Shown one piece after another: positions 54,114 through 63,384 of a stretch of 64,000 nt of DNA (positions are counted from its first letter, which is position 1; each line of letters opens with the position of its first letter). The stretch is from Planktotalea arctica (GTDB lineage Bacteria; Pseudomonadota; Alphaproteobacteria; Rhodobacterales; Rhodobacteraceae). The notes beneath the pieces are model-generated. The model was not told where the DNA came from. It did no database searches and saw only the letters and a list, made by a program, of their open reading frames with translations. The DNA lies in the NCBI RefSeq assembly GCF_002105285.1, contig NZ_MUHR01000004.1:30048-94047 (forward strand), in the 5' to 3' direction. Position numbers and translations under genes: made by a program.

Positions 54114-55280
54114 ATGAGCTTTCAAAATCCAGTTTTCATTCCCGGCCCCACGAACATGCCCGAGGCGATCCGCCAAGCGTGTTACATGCCTACGATTGAT
54201 CACCGCTCCCCTTTGTTCGGCAAAATCTTGCATCCTTGCCTTGATGGTGTTCGCCGCGTTCTGAAATCTGAGTCGGCGCATATTTTTATTTTCCCATCTA
54301 CGGGAACGGGCGGTTGGGAAACGACGCTAACCAACACGCTGAGCGCGGGCGATAAGGTTCTGGTTGCACGCAACGGCATGTTCTCGCACCGCTGGATTGA
54401 TATGTGCCAGCGTCATGGCCTTGATGTTCAAGTGGTCGAGACGCCTTGGGGCAATGGTCTGTCCGTCAATGAATACGAGGCTATCCTGAAAGCCGACACA
54501 GGCCACACGATCAAGGCGGTTCTGGCGACGCATAATGAAACGGCGACGGGCGTGAAATCTGACATCGGCGGTGTGCGCAAAGCGCTCGACGCAGCAGCAC
54601 ACCCTGCATTGTTCTTCGTGGATGGCGTCTCTTCCATCGGCTCCATGGATTTTCGCATGGACGCGTGGGGCGTGGACGTTGCGGTCACGGGTTCGCAGAA
54701 GGGATTCATGCTGCCTGCAGGTCTTGCGATTGTTGGGTTTTCCGCCAAAGCACGCGCGGCTGTGGAGACGGCGACCCTGCCGCGAACCTTCTTTGACATT
54801 CGTGACATGGAAAAGGGCTATGCGGCAAACGCCTTTCCCTATACTCCGCCTGTCGGCTTGATGAATGGTCTGAAGCTTGCCCTTGAAATGATCGAGGCGG
54901 AAGGCCTTGAGAACGTGTTCAAGCGTCACACGCGGATCGCTACGGGCGTGCGCCTTGCAGTGGATGCCTGGGGTCTTGAGCTTTGTGCGACAAGTCCTGA
55001 CGTCTATTCAGATAGTGTCTCGGCAATCAAAACACCCGAGGGCTTTAACGCGACAGATGTCGTGACGGTTGCCGCTGAGAAATATGGTATGGCCTTCGGT
55101 GTCGGCCTTGGCGAAGTGGCAGGCAAAGTGTTTCGCATCGGGCATCTTGGTAGCCTCACGGATGCGATGATGCTGTCAGGTTTGGCCACGGTAGAAATGG
55201 TGATGGTCGATCTTGGGCTTGATATCAAGCTGGGATCGGGCGTTGCCGCTGCACAAGAATTCTATCGCCACGGTTCTTAA
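54114..55280 (+). CDS. bhcA: BhcA, aspartate-glyoxylate aminotransferase
   Basis: The 388-residue class V aminotransferase moves the amino group from aspartate to glyoxylate, giving glycine and oxaloacetate. The PLP lysine is K196 in TGSQKGFMLPAG, and VDGVSSIGSMDF holds the cofactor Asp. Homology to serine-glyoxylate aminotransferases is general, but the order A-B-C-D with bhcR is specific. TTAGGAG precedes the ATG. Confidence 0.94.
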   Translation: MSFQNPVFIPGPTNMPEAIRQACYMPTIDHRSPLFGKILHPCLDGVRRVLKSESAHIFIFPSTGTGGWETTLTNTLSAGDKVLVARNGMFSHRWIDMCQRHGLDVQVVETPWGNGLSVNEYEAILKADTGHTIKAVLATHNETATGVKSDIGGVRKALDAAAHPALFFVDGVSSIGSMDFRMDAWGVDVAVTGSQKGFMLPAGLAIVGFSAKARAAVETATLPRTFFDIRDMEKGYAANAFPYTPPVGLMNGLKLALEMIEAEGLENVFKRHTRIATGVRLAVDAWGLELCATSPDVYSDSVSAIKTPEGFNATDVVTVAAEKYGMAFGVGLGEVAGKVFRIGHLGSLTDAMMLSGLATVEMVMVDLGLDIKLGSGVAAAQEFYRHGS

Positions 55281-55294
55281 GGAAGGCGCTGATT

Positions 55295-56245
55295 ATGTAT
55301 ATTCCAACCTATCAAGACATGCTGGACGCGCATGAGCGGATCAAACCCTACATCAACCGCACCCCTGTGCGTACCTCGAAGTTTTTGAATGAGCTGACAG
55401 GCGCTGAGCTATTCTTCAAATGTGAGAACTTCCAAGAGGCGGGCGCGTTCAAAGTACGTGGGGCCAGCAACGCAGTGTTTGGTTTGAGCGACGAGCAGGC
55501 CAAGCTGGGCGTTGCGACGCACTCCTCCGGCAATCATGCGTCCTGCCTGAGCTATGCAGCGATGTTGCGGGGTATTCCGTGCAATGTGGTGATGCCAAGC
55601 ACAGCGCCGCAAGCCAAGAAAGATACGGTGCGCCGTTATGGCGGTGTGATTACAGAGTGCGAGCCATCCACCAGCGCTCGCGAAGAAACTTTTGCCAAGG
55701 TGCAAGCGGCCTCGGGAGGTGATTTTGTGCATCCCTACAATGATCCACGGGTGATCGCGGGGCAGGGCACCTGCGCGCGTGAGTTGATGGAGCAGACAGA
55801 TGGGCTGGAAATTGTCATGGCCCCGATTGGGGGCGGGGGCATGATTTCGGGAACGTGTTTGACGCTCTCGCATCAAGCGCCCGAAGTGCAGATTATCGCA
55901 GCAGAGCCGGAACAGGCAGACGACGCGATGCGCAGTTTCAAAGCGGGGTATATTATTGCGGATGATGCACCCAAGACGATTGCGGATGGGCTGCTGGTGC
56001 CTCTGAAAGAGCGGACTTGGCATTTCGTAAGCAATCATGTCACCGACATTTTGACTGCGTCCGAGGAAGAAATCATCGATGCGATGAAATTGACTTGGAA
56101 GCACCTGCGCATTGTCATGGAGGCGAGTTCGTCCGTGCCACTTGCGACGATTTTGAAGAACAAAGAACGCTTTGCGGGCAAACGTGTCGGCATCATCATT
56201 ACAGGCGGAAATGTCGATCTCGACAAGCTGCCATGGCTTAAGTGA
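55295..56245 (+). CDS. bhcB: BhcB, beta-hydroxyaspartate dehydratase
   Basis: The 316-residue fold-type II PLP enzyme of the serine/threonine dehydratase family has K53 in FQEAGAFKVRGASNAV, SSGNHASCLSYA and the glycine loop IGGGGMISG. It removes water from beta-hydroxyaspartate to iminosuccinate. It lies 14 bases after bhcA with AAGGAAGG upstream. Confidence 0.94.
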   Translation: MYIPTYQDMLDAHERIKPYINRTPVRTSKFLNELTGAELFFKCENFQEAGAFKVRGASNAVFGLSDEQAKLGVATHSSGNHASCLSYAAMLRGIPCNVVMPSTAPQAKKDTVRRYGGVITECEPSTSAREETFAKVQAASGGDFVHPYNDPRVIAGQGTCARELMEQTDGLEIVMAPIGGGGMISGTCLTLSHQAPEVQIIAAEPEQADDAMRSFKAGYIIADDAPKTIADGLLVPLKERTWHFVSNHVTDILTASEEEIIDAMKLTWKHLRIVMEASSSVPLATILKNKERFAGKRVGIIITGGNVDLDKLPWLK

Positions 56246-56259
56246 ACGGAGAGAACACC

Positions 56260-57420
56260 ATGAAAGATATCAATTTTGATGAGTTGGAAGTTGGCTATGA
56301 TGTTCCTGCCGTTCCCGGCATGGACGAAGCGGACATCCAGACGCCTTGCCTTGTGCTGGATCTGGACGCGCTTGAGAGCAACATCAAGAAGATGGGCGAT
56401 TATGCCAAAGCGCATGGCATGCGTCACCGCGTGCACGGCAAGATGCACAAGTCCGTAGACGTCGCAAAGTTGCAAGAGAGCCTTGGCGGATCTTGCGGTG
56501 TGTGCTGCCAGAAGGTGTCTGAAGCGGAAGTCTTTGCGCGCGGTGGCATCAAGGATGTGATGGTGTCCAACCAAGTGACGGATTTGGCAAAGATCGACCG
56601 CTTGGCGCGTATGCCGAAATTTGGCGCGCGCGTTTTGTGCTGCGTTGATGATCCAGACAACGTGGCGAACCTGTCTGCCGCGGCAGTCAAGCATGGTACG
56701 CAGATCGAAGCGCTGGTTGAGATTGACTGCGGCGCAGGGCGTTGCGGCGTGACCACGACGCAGGACGTTGTGAATATCGCGAAAATGATCGACGCAGCGG
56801 AAGGTCTGAAATTTGCAGGCATCCAAGCCTATCAGGGCGCTATGCAGCATATGGATTCTTATGTGGATCGCTCGGGAAAAACGGCGATTGCGATCGATAT
56901 GGTCAAGGATGCGATTGCCGGTCTGAAATCCGTGGGTCTCGAGTGCGATATCGTTGGCGGCGGCGGCACTGGTTCGTATTACTTCGAGAGCAATTCGGGT
57001 GTGTTCAACGAGCTTCAGTGTGGCTCCTACGCGTTCATGGATGCGGATTATGGCCGCATCCTCGACAAGGACGGCAAGCGCATCGACGAGGGTGAGTGGG
57101 AGAACGCGTTGTTCATCCTAACGACCGTGATGAGCCATTCCAAAGCCGACAAAGCGATTGTCGATGCGGGCCTCAAGGCGCAATCGGTGGATAGCGGTTT
57201 GCCAACTATTTATGGGCGCGACGATGTCACCTACCTCAAGTGCTCGGACGAGCACGGGGTAGTGGGTGATCCCGACGGTGTGCTGAGAGTGAATGACAAG
57301 CTGAAGTTGGTGCCGGGTCACTGCGATCCTACCTGCAACGTGCATGACTGGTATGTGGGTGTGCGCGGCGGCAAAGTGGAAACGCTTTGGGCTGTGTCTG
57401 CGCGCGGTAAAGCGTATTGA
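56260..57420 (+). CDS. bhcC: BhcC, beta-hydroxyaspartate aldolase
   Basis: The 386-residue fold-type III PLP enzyme of the D-threonine aldolase-like family has K61 in VHGKMHKSVDV at the N-terminal barrel. It condenses glycine and glyoxylate to erythro-beta-hydroxyaspartate. The ATG at 56260 with GGAGAG upstream is preferred over a GTG at 56242 that overlaps bhcB. It is followed by three hairpins before bhcD. Confidence 0.94.
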   Translation: MKDINFDELEVGYDVPAVPGMDEADIQTPCLVLDLDALESNIKKMGDYAKAHGMRHRVHGKMHKSVDVAKLQESLGGSCGVCCQKVSEAEVFARGGIKDVMVSNQVTDLAKIDRLARMPKFGARVLCCVDDPDNVANLSAAAVKHGTQIEALVEIDCGAGRCGVTTTQDVVNIAKMIDAAEGLKFAGIQAYQGAMQHMDSYVDRSGKTAIAIDMVKDAIAGLKSVGLECDIVGGGGTGSYYFESNSGVFNELQCGSYAFMDADYGRILDKDGKRIDEGEWENALFILTTVMSHSKADKAIVDAGLKAQSVDSGLPTIYGRDDVTYLKCSDEHGVVGDPDGVLRVNDKLKLVPGHCDPTCNVHDWYVGVRGGKVETLWAVSARGKAY

Positions 57421-57425
57421 TATAT

Positions 57426-57504
57426 CGGATTGCTTTCGCAATCCGACCGGTGCGAGGGGCGATGCCCCTCGCGCTGCCTTTTATAGGTGGGGGCTAGCCC
57501 CCAC
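57426..57504. repeat. Three hairpins in the bhcC-bhcD gap
   Basis: CGGATTGC/GCAATCCG (57426-57445), GCGAGGGGC/GCCCCTCGC (57452-57472) and GTGGGGGC/GCCCCCAC (57487-57504) are perfect stems in a row, the last followed by ACCCCCACGATATTT. Similar GC-rich blocks are frequent after genes in Rhodobacterales. Here they may reduce or stabilise the mRNA between bhcC and bhcD. Confidence 0.75.
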
Positions 57505-57538
57505 ACCCCCACGATATTTGTAGAAAGAGGAAGCGTAG

Positions 57539-58504
57539 ATGTGGATTGTTCCAGAGCGCGAGATTGCGGACCTGTTGACGCGCGATGCGTCTTTCGAGGC
57601 GGTTGAAAACGTCTTTGCTGCCATGGCTGCTGGTGATGCGTATAATTTCCCTGTGATCCGTGAGGCGATTGGCCATGAAGATGCGCTATACGGTTTCAAG
57701 GGCGGTTTTGACGGTAAGGGCAAAACGCTGGGTTTGAAGGCGGGGGGATACTGGCCGCATAACCTTGAGAAGCGTGGTTTGATCAATCACCAGTCCACGG
57801 TGTTTCTGTTCGATCCGGATACGGGCAAAGTGGCGGCGATGGTTGGCGGCAATTACTTGACCGCGCTGCGCACAGCAGCTGCGTCGTCTGTGTCGATCAA
57901 GCACCTGGCGCGCAAGGATGCGAGGGTCATGGGGATGATCGGCGCCGGTCATCAGGCGACGTTCCAGCTTCGCGCGGCGCTGGAGCAGCGCGACTTCGAG
58001 AAGGTTATAGGCTGGAATTATCATCCCGAGATGCTACCCAATATCGAGAAGATTGCTAATGAAGCTGGCGTGCCCTTCGAGGCGGTCGAGCTAGAGGGCA
58101 TGGGCGAGGCGGATGTAGTGATTTCGATTACCTCGACCTTCGCGCCAACGGTGATGTCGAAACATATTTCCGCAGGTACGCATATCGCCTGCATGGGCAC
58201 GGATACCAAAGGCAAGCAAGAGGTCGAGGCGGCCTTGCTGGCGCGCGCGACGGTGTTCACCGACGAGGTGGCGCAGTCGATTTCTATCGGCGAGGCGCAG
58301 CATGCGATTGAACAGGGCTTGATCACCGAAGCGGACGTTCATCAGTTGGGTGCAGTGATCAATGGCACCCATGCAGGGCGCACATCGGACGACGAGATCA
58401 CGCTGTTCGACGGCACAGGCGTAGGCTTGCAAGACCTTGCCGTCGCCAGCGCCGTGGTACGCCTTGCCATAGAGCAGGGCGTGGCGATTGAGGTCGATTT
58501 TTAG
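57539..58504 (+). CDS. bhcD: BhcD, iminosuccinate reductase
   Basis: The 321-residue protein of the ornithine cyclodeaminase/mu-crystallin family has the NAD(P)H motif GMIGAGHQA and the substrate segment GGNYLTALRTAAASSVS. It reduces iminosuccinate to aspartate, closing the cycle. GAGGAAG precedes the ATG. A terminator follows the stop. Confidence 0.94.
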   Translation: MWIVPEREIADLLTRDASFEAVENVFAAMAAGDAYNFPVIREAIGHEDALYGFKGGFDGKGKTLGLKAGGYWPHNLEKRGLINHQSTVFLFDPDTGKVAAMVGGNYLTALRTAAASSVSIKHLARKDARVMGMIGAGHQATFQLRAALEQRDFEKVIGWNYHPEMLPNIEKIANEAGVPFEAVELEGMGEADVVISITSTFAPTVMSKHISAGTHIACMGTDTKGKQEVEAALLARATVFTDEVAQSISIGEAQHAIEQGLITEADVHQLGAVINGTHAGRTSDDEITLFDGTGVGLQDLAVASAVVRLAIEQGVAIEVDF

Positions 58505-58530
58505 GCGGTTTCAAGCGATGAATTTCGGAG

Positions 58531-58559
58531 AGTCCGGTGCATGGCGCGCCGGGCTTTTT
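58531..58559 (+). terminator. Terminator of the bhc operon
   Basis: AGTCCGGTGC (58531-58540) pairs with GCGCCGGGCT (58546-58555), with two G:U pairs, across a 5-base loop, and T5 follows. It lies 26 bases after bhcD. Confidence 0.85.
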
Positions 58560-58577
58560 CCGTTCTAAAGGGCAGTT

Positions 58578-59087
58578 ATGCTGACAGGTCTTTCCTTGCT
58601 CTTTGTGGGCGCGGTGTTGTTCATCAACGGGCTGTGGATGCTTGGGCGCATCGCGGATCGCGAGATTATTTTCATCAATCTGTTTGCAGGCATCGTGACT
58701 GGCGCGGTGGCGTTTAAGACTGCTTTCGGGGTAGGGGCGAGCCTTGTGGAGGTGCGTATGGGGGCGCTGACGTTAATGTTTACAGCGACTTACCTGTGGG
58801 TTGCGGTGAACCGGATATTGGAATTGGACGGTCGCGGTCTGGGCTGGTTCATCCTGTTAGTGGCGATGACGGTCGTGCCTGTGATGGTGCAGGAGTGGAG
58901 CGCTGCGAGCAGCGCGCTGGAGGTATGGCTGGCGATAACTTGGGGCATCTGGGCCGTGCTTTGGGCGATGTATTTCGCGCTTTTGACGCTGGGTTGGCGG
59001 ATCGAGCGGGCGACGGGTTGGGTCACGCTGCTAAGCGGGGTTTTCACCGGATGGGTGCCTGCGATGTTGCTGCTGAACGGCGGTTAA
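58578..59087 (+). CDS. AmiS/UreI-type urea or amide channel
   Basis: The 169-residue membrane protein has about six spans and the family segments GLSLLFVGAVLFINGLWMLG and EWSAASSALEVWLAITWGIWA. AmiS/UreI channels pass urea or short amides. Purine breakdown here yields urea, so it could release or take up urea. Its last 57 bases overlap the convergent DUF1801 gene. Confidence 0.85.
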   Translation: MLTGLSLLFVGAVLFINGLWMLGRIADREIIFINLFAGIVTGAVAFKTAFGVGASLVEVRMGALTLMFTATYLWVAVNRILELDGRGLGWFILLVAMTVVPVMVQEWSAASSALEVWLAITWGIWAVLWAMYFALLTLGWRIERATGWVTLLSGVFTGWVPAMLLLNGG

Positions 59088-59402
59088 CAGCAGGGTCTGC
59101 GCCAAAAAATTCTTGGTGGATTTGCGCTCTATGTCCTCCAGTAAATGAAGTTTCAAATGGCGGCGCAGCTTGCCTTTGCCTTCCAAATGACTGCCGGGGT
59201 CAAGCAGGGAGTTGCCTTGCGAAAATTCCAGTGAGACGTGATCCTTATAAGTGAACATGCCGCCGACAAAGCGCGTGTCGCTGCTCGGCTCGAGGCACAT
59301 CACTTCACCGCCGTATTTTGGCACGAAGCGTACCTGCTGGGCGATATCGGCGACGAGCGCGTTAAGAGCAAATGTGATGATGTCCGACGTCAGCGCGTCC
59401 AT
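59031..59402 (-). CDS. DUF1801 protein
   Basis: The 123-residue protein has DUF1801 features (VRFVPKYGGEVMCLEP, HVSLEFSQGNSLLDPGSHLEG, RRHLKLHLLEDI). The fold is a small alpha/beta domain of unknown role. The 3' end overlaps the AmiS gene by 57 bases; the C-terminal tail (Gln/His-rich) is therefore read opposite to a membrane span. Confidence 0.75.
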   Translation of the reverse strand: MDALTSDIITFALNALVADIAQQVRFVPKYGGEVMCLEPSSDTRFVGGMFTYKDHVSLEFSQGNSLLDPGSHLEGKGKLRRHLKLHLLEDIERKSTKNFLAQTLLLTAVQQQHRRHPSGENPA

Positions 59403-59405
59403 CTG

Positions 59406-59747
59406 TTAACTCTGCGTCCAGACGGCCAATTCGGTGCCGCCCGGCTCCTTAAATTGAAAGCGCCGCCCGCCGGGGAAGGTGAATATTTCCTGGGTAATTT
59501 TCCCGCCTGCGCCTTTCACTTTTGCCAGCATCGCGTCCAGATCATCGGTTTCCAGCACAATGAGCGGAGGGCGCAGCGCGCCCCGCTCGATGCCGCCGCC
59601 TATGCCAGCGCCGCCTATGTCTTTGTAATCGGGGCCGTAATCCACATAGTCCCAGCCGAAGGCTTCGGTAAAGAAGGCCTGGGTTTGCTCAAGCGCGGGG
59701 GACGTGAATTCGACGTAGTTGATCTTGGTCGTCGCGGTTTCGCTCAT
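59406..59747 (-). CDS. VOC-family protein (glyoxalase fold)
   Basis: The 113-residue VOC protein has the segments KINYVEFTSPALEQTQAFFT and TFPGGRRFQFKEPGGTELAVW. The usual metal ligands are only partly visible (the final Glu is present), so it may bind a small molecule without a classic glyoxalase reaction. It precedes the DUF1801 gene by 3 bases. Confidence 0.8.
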   Translation of the reverse strand: MSETATTKINYVEFTSPALEQTQAFFTEAFGWDYVDYGPDYKDIGGAGIGGGIERGALRPPLIVLETDDLDAMLAKVKGAGGKITQEIFTFPGGRRFQFKEPGGTELAVWTQS

Positions 59748-59824
59748 GAGCGGGGCCTTTCGTCTATGTGCCGTGCCGAGAGATTAGAACAACATGGCGC
59801 TGCGTGAAAGGCGTGCCGAATGAA

Positions 59825-59852
59825 AAAGGCGCCCCCTTGCGGAAGCGCCTTT
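59825..59852 (-). terminator. Terminator of the purine permease
   Basis: AAAGGCGC (59825-59832) pairs with GCGCCTTT (59845-59852). On the minus strand the stem is followed by TTTTTCA. It lies just after the permease gene. Confidence 0.85.
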
Positions 59853-59875
59853 CGTTATTTCAAGACAGGCCCAGT

Positions 59876-61300
59876 TTAGCTTTTGGAGTTACCTTTGATG
59901 CCGTCAACGCCGTGTGCGATGCCGCTATCGTGCTCGTCATCGGGATCGTTGCCAAGCGATGCTGGCAACACAAGGTTCAGACCAATTGCGATGAACGCGG
60001 CTGGCAGAAGGCCGGATGTCATCAGAATGCGCGCTGTGTCGCCCAAGAAGACCATCGCATCAGGCACCTGTTGCAAGCCAAGTCCAACGGACAGGGCTGT
60101 TGCAAAGATCACCATGTTACGGCTGTTCCATTTCACGTCCCCCAGCATCGATGCGCCTGCTGCTGCGACCATACCGAACATCACGATAACGCCGCCGCCG
60201 AGCACTTGGATCGGCACTGAGTTGATGACCGCGCCAACTTTTGGCACCAAGCCGCAAGCGATCAAGAAGATCGCACCGATTGTGACAACGTGGCGGGACA
60301 TAACACCTGTCATCGCGATTAGACCAACATTTTGGCTGAACGATGTGTTTGGCAAAGAACCGAATACACCTGCAATTGTCGAGCCGAGACCGTCAGCGTA
60401 TGTTGCGCCTGTAACCTCTTCGTCTGTTGCTTCGCGGCCTGCGCCACCTTTGGTGATACCGGAGACGTCGCCCACGGTTTCAATGGCCGAGATGAACGCC
60501 ATCAGGCACATCCCGATGATGATTGCCCAGTTCAGTTCGAACCCGAATTTGAAGGGTGTAGGAAGCGCAAACCAACCTGCGCCGGATAAGCCACCAAAGT
60601 TAACGTCGCCCATAAGGTAGGCAACGATGTAACCCACAATCAAGCCGATCAGAACTGCTGACACAGAGAGCATACCACGTGCGAAGAATTTGAGACCTAG
60701 TGTAACAAAGACTACAATGCCTGCTTGGAACCAGTTGGACACGCCGCCCCATGTTTCCTTGCCGCGGTTGAAATCACCCGCGCCGCCAGCCGCATATTCG
60801 ATGCCGACTTTGATCAGCGCCAGACCAATCATCAGAACGATGAGGCCTGTGACCAGTGGTGGCAAAGCAAAGCGGATGCGGCCAACGAACAATCCGAGGA
60901 ATGCGTGGAAGAGACCGCCGATGACAACACCTGTCATCAAGCCCGCCAGACCTGCCGTGCCAGCCCCGACCATCGCCGGGATCATCACTGGCAAGAACGC
61001 AAAGCTGGTGCCTTGAACGATTGGCAAACGCGAACCAACTGGACCTATGCCGATAGTCTGGATCAGTGTTGCAACACCGGCAAACATCATCGCCATCTGG
61101 ATCAGATAAACGCGTGTCTCTGGATCTGCGTTCGGCCCGAAAGCAATGCCTGCAGCACTTGAGATGATGATCGCAGGTGTCACGTTGGACACGAACATCG
61201 CCAGAACGTGCTGGATGCCCAGCGGAATCGCTTTTGCGAGCGGGGGTGTGTAGTTTGGATCCCGAAGTTGTTCCGGTGTTCCGATTGAAGTATCAGCCAT
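59876..61300 (-). CDS. Nucleobase:cation symporter-2, xanthine/urate permease
   Basis: The 474-residue NCS2 transporter has about 12-14 spans and the QNVGLIAMTG signature (family pattern QNxGxxxxT), and begins after an acidic N-terminus (TPPLAKAIPLGIQHVLAMFV). Given its neighbours it probably imports urate or xanthine. The ATG at 61300 is preferred; the frame continues upstream but without family features. GGAGGAA precedes the ATG. Confidence 0.9.
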   Translation of the reverse strand: MADTSIGTPEQLRDPNYTPPLAKAIPLGIQHVLAMFVSNVTPAIIISSAAGIAFGPNADPETRVYLIQMAMMFAGVATLIQTIGIGPVGSRLPIVQGTSFAFLPVMIPAMVGAGTAGLAGLMTGVVIGGLFHAFLGLFVGRIRFALPPLVTGLIVLMIGLALIKVGIEYAAGGAGDFNRGKETWGGVSNWFQAGIVVFVTLGLKFFARGMLSVSAVLIGLIVGYIVAYLMGDVNFGGLSGAGWFALPTPFKFGFELNWAIIIGMCLMAFISAIETVGDVSGITKGGAGREATDEEVTGATYADGLGSTIAGVFGSLPNTSFSQNVGLIAMTGVMSRHVVTIGAIFLIACGLVPKVGAVINSVPIQVLGGGVIVMFGMVAAAGASMLGDVKWNSRNMVIFATALSVGLGLQQVPDAMVFLGDTARILMTSGLLPAAFIAIGLNLVLPASLGNDPDDEHDSGIAHGVDGIKGNSKS

Positions 61301-61364
61301 GAGTGGTTCCTCCCTTAGAGCTGTCCCTTGACGGCCGCTTATGATGCGGCCTGTTTTGCGTGCT

Positions 61365-61847
61365 TTACTCGACGAGCATGGCCTCCTCAAACCAGTGCTC
61401 TTCGAGGTTGTCCCCCGTGCTGACCCGATCAACGACCATGAACAGGCCGGGATCGGACAAGGGACAGAGAACGCCGTGCCAGACGTTTCTTCCAATGTTC
61501 ACGCCTGTGCCAGCCCCGACGATGAACGCGCGGGGGGCGCCAGGCGCGCCGTTTTCGTCATCTGCAAGAACGACGAGATACTCACCCTGTTGCATCGGCA
61601 GGAAAGCCTGCGATCCATAGGGGTGACGTTCCATCATCTCGACCTTGAAAGGCAAAGTGAAGGAATTCGAATTGAAAACGCTAATGCCTGCGTGCCCATC
61701 CACCATGTCAATCGTCGCGCGGTCATGAAACCGTTCGCATTGATCTTGGTTGATCATCTTGTCCGGCGTGCCGTTTGCGTCGATCACTTCGGCGAGGCCT
61801 TCGACGGCCTTTTGCGTGATCGGCGTAGCTTTGATTGTATGCGTCAT
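61365..61847 (-). CDS. allA: Ureidoglycolate lyase
   Basis: The 160-residue AllA-family protein releases urea and glyoxylate from ureidoglycolate. Family segments include MMERHPYGSQAFLPMQ, VVLADDENG and GVNIGRNVWHGVLCPL. It overlaps the puuE-uraD gene by 4 bases. Its glyoxylate output is the substrate of the bhc cluster 4 kb away. Confidence 0.93.
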   Translation of the reverse strand: MTHTIKATPITQKAVEGLAEVIDANGTPDKMINQDQCERFHDRATIDMVDGHAGISVFNSNSFTLPFKVEMMERHPYGSQAFLPMQQGEYLVVLADDENGAPGAPRAFIVGAGTGVNIGRNVWHGVLCPLSDPGLFMVVDRVSTGDNLEEHWFEEAMLVE

Positions 61848-63241
61848 GGCAGGATATCCATCAGGCGAAAATCTGCGATGCGCTCTACTTGTTTGCAGGC
61901 CTCTTCAAATTCTGTAGCGCGATCATTGTTAATACGGGACTCGAAGGCGTCCATAATACGCGCCTTGCTGTAATCGCGCACGGCAATGATGAACGGAAAA
62001 CCGTGTTTGTTTACATATTCATCGTTGAGTTTAGTAAATGTCGCTTTTTCAGCATCTGTGAGATGATCGAGGCCCGCCGCGGCCTGCTCGGCGGTGCTTT
62101 CTGCGGTCAGGCTTTTCGCCTGCGCTAGTTTGCCTGCGAGATCGGGGTGGGCTGTAAGCACACCAAGGCGCTGCTCCTCGCTGGCGGAGCGGAAGATACG
62201 GCAAAGTACATTGTGCAGGCCTATCGCAGTATCATGCACAGGGCCAAGTTCGAGGTCATAGGCCCCCTTTGCGATCCAAGGGGAATGTTCAAAGATAGAG
62301 CCATACTTGGCGACGAAGGTGGCGCGGTCCATCTGGCTTGGGCGGGCGTAGCGCACATGCGGGTGCGTCGCGGCCCAATGATCGGCGATCTGCTCGCGCG
62401 TGGCGAACCAAACACCTTCATGGGAATTCGCGTAGGCCAGAAAATCCTGCAACGCTTGCGCACGGCCCGGGCGGCCCATCAGGCGGCAATGCAGGCCGAT
62501 GGACATCATGCGCCCACCTTCCGCGTAAAGCACGTCAAAGCTGGCCTTGAGATATTCAAAGAAATGCGCGCCCGTGTTGAAACCCTGCGGCGTGGCAAAG
62601 CGCATGTCGTTGGCGTCCATCGTGTACGGCACGACAAGTTGGTCATGCTCGCCGAATTCCATCCAGTAGGGGACATCATCCGCGATAGAATCGGCCACGT
62701 ATTTGAACGATCCATTCTCGGCGGCAAGGCGCACAGTGTTTTCAGAGCAACGCCCGATATAAAGGCCAACAGGCGCTTCACCGACGACTTCTGTATGTAA
62801 GCGGATCGCCTCTAGCATGTCTGCTGTTTCGACTTCGGGCGTCGCGTCTTTGTATTCGATCCATTTGAGGCCATGGCTGGCGATTTCCCAGCCTGCTTCT
62901 TTCATTGCGCGCACTTGTGCGGGGGCGCGGGCCAGTGCGGTGGCGACGCCGTAAACCGTGATGGGCGTGTTCTGCAGCAAACGGTGCAGGCGCCAGAATC
63001 CGGCACGCGCGCCGTATTCATAGATTGATTCCATGTTCCAATGACGCTGACCTGGCCAAGCCGCTGCGCCGACAATTTCGGACAAAAACGCCTCTGATGC
63101 GGCATCACCGTGCAGGATGCAATTCTCGCCGCCCTCTTCATAATTCATCACAATTTGCACGGCGATTTTTGCGCCGCCGGGCCAGTTGGCCTCTGGCGGA
63201 GTGGCTCCGTATCCGTGCATGTCGCGGGGGTAGCGTGTCAT
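61844..63241 (-). CDS. puuE: Allantoinase (PuuE type) fused to OHCU decarboxylase
   Basis: The 465-residue fusion has residues 1-300 as a polysaccharide-deacetylase-type allantoinase (MHGYGATPPEANWPGGAKIAV, NYEEGGE, ASHGLKWIEY). Residues 305-465 form an OHCU decarboxylase (UraD), with FVAKYGSIFEHSPWIAKGAYD, RSASEEQRLGVLTAHPDLAG and HGFPFIIAVRDYSKARIMDAF. It carries out two steps of urate breakdown, from OHCU to allantoin and from allantoin to allantoate. Fusion of these is known in this group. Confidence 0.93.
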   Translation of the reverse strand: MTRYPRDMHGYGATPPEANWPGGAKIAVQIVMNYEEGGENCILHGDAASEAFLSEIVGAAAWPGQRHWNMESIYEYGARAGFWRLHRLLQNTPITVYGVATALARAPAQVRAMKEAGWEIASHGLKWIEYKDATPEVETADMLEAIRLHTEVVGEAPVGLYIGRCSENTVRLAAENGSFKYVADSIADDVPYWMEFGEHDQLVVPYTMDANDMRFATPQGFNTGAHFFEYLKASFDVLYAEGGRMMSIGLHCRLMGRPGRAQALQDFLAYANSHEGVWFATREQIADHWAATHPHVRYARPSQMDRATFVAKYGSIFEHSPWIAKGAYDLELGPVHDTAIGLHNVLCRIFRSASEEQRLGVLTAHPDLAGKLAQAKSLTAESTAEQAAAGLDHLTDAEKATFTKLNDEYVNKHGFPFIIAVRDYSKARIMDAFESRINNDRATEFEEACKQVERIADFRLMDILP

Positions 63242-63384
63242 TTGATGATCTCCCTAGTGCTAGCTTGATAAGCGATAAGATCATAAAGTTTTTTCAAAAA
63301 AAACAGAATACACTATAGGGTGGAACAAACTTTCACGCTGCTGCGTAAAAGTGCATATTTATCAAGTAATTCAGGAGAAAACCG

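Noticed and set aside
57426..57504. CRISPR-like array in the bhcC-bhcD gap
   Set aside because: The three stems differ in sequence and there are no equal repeats or spacers.
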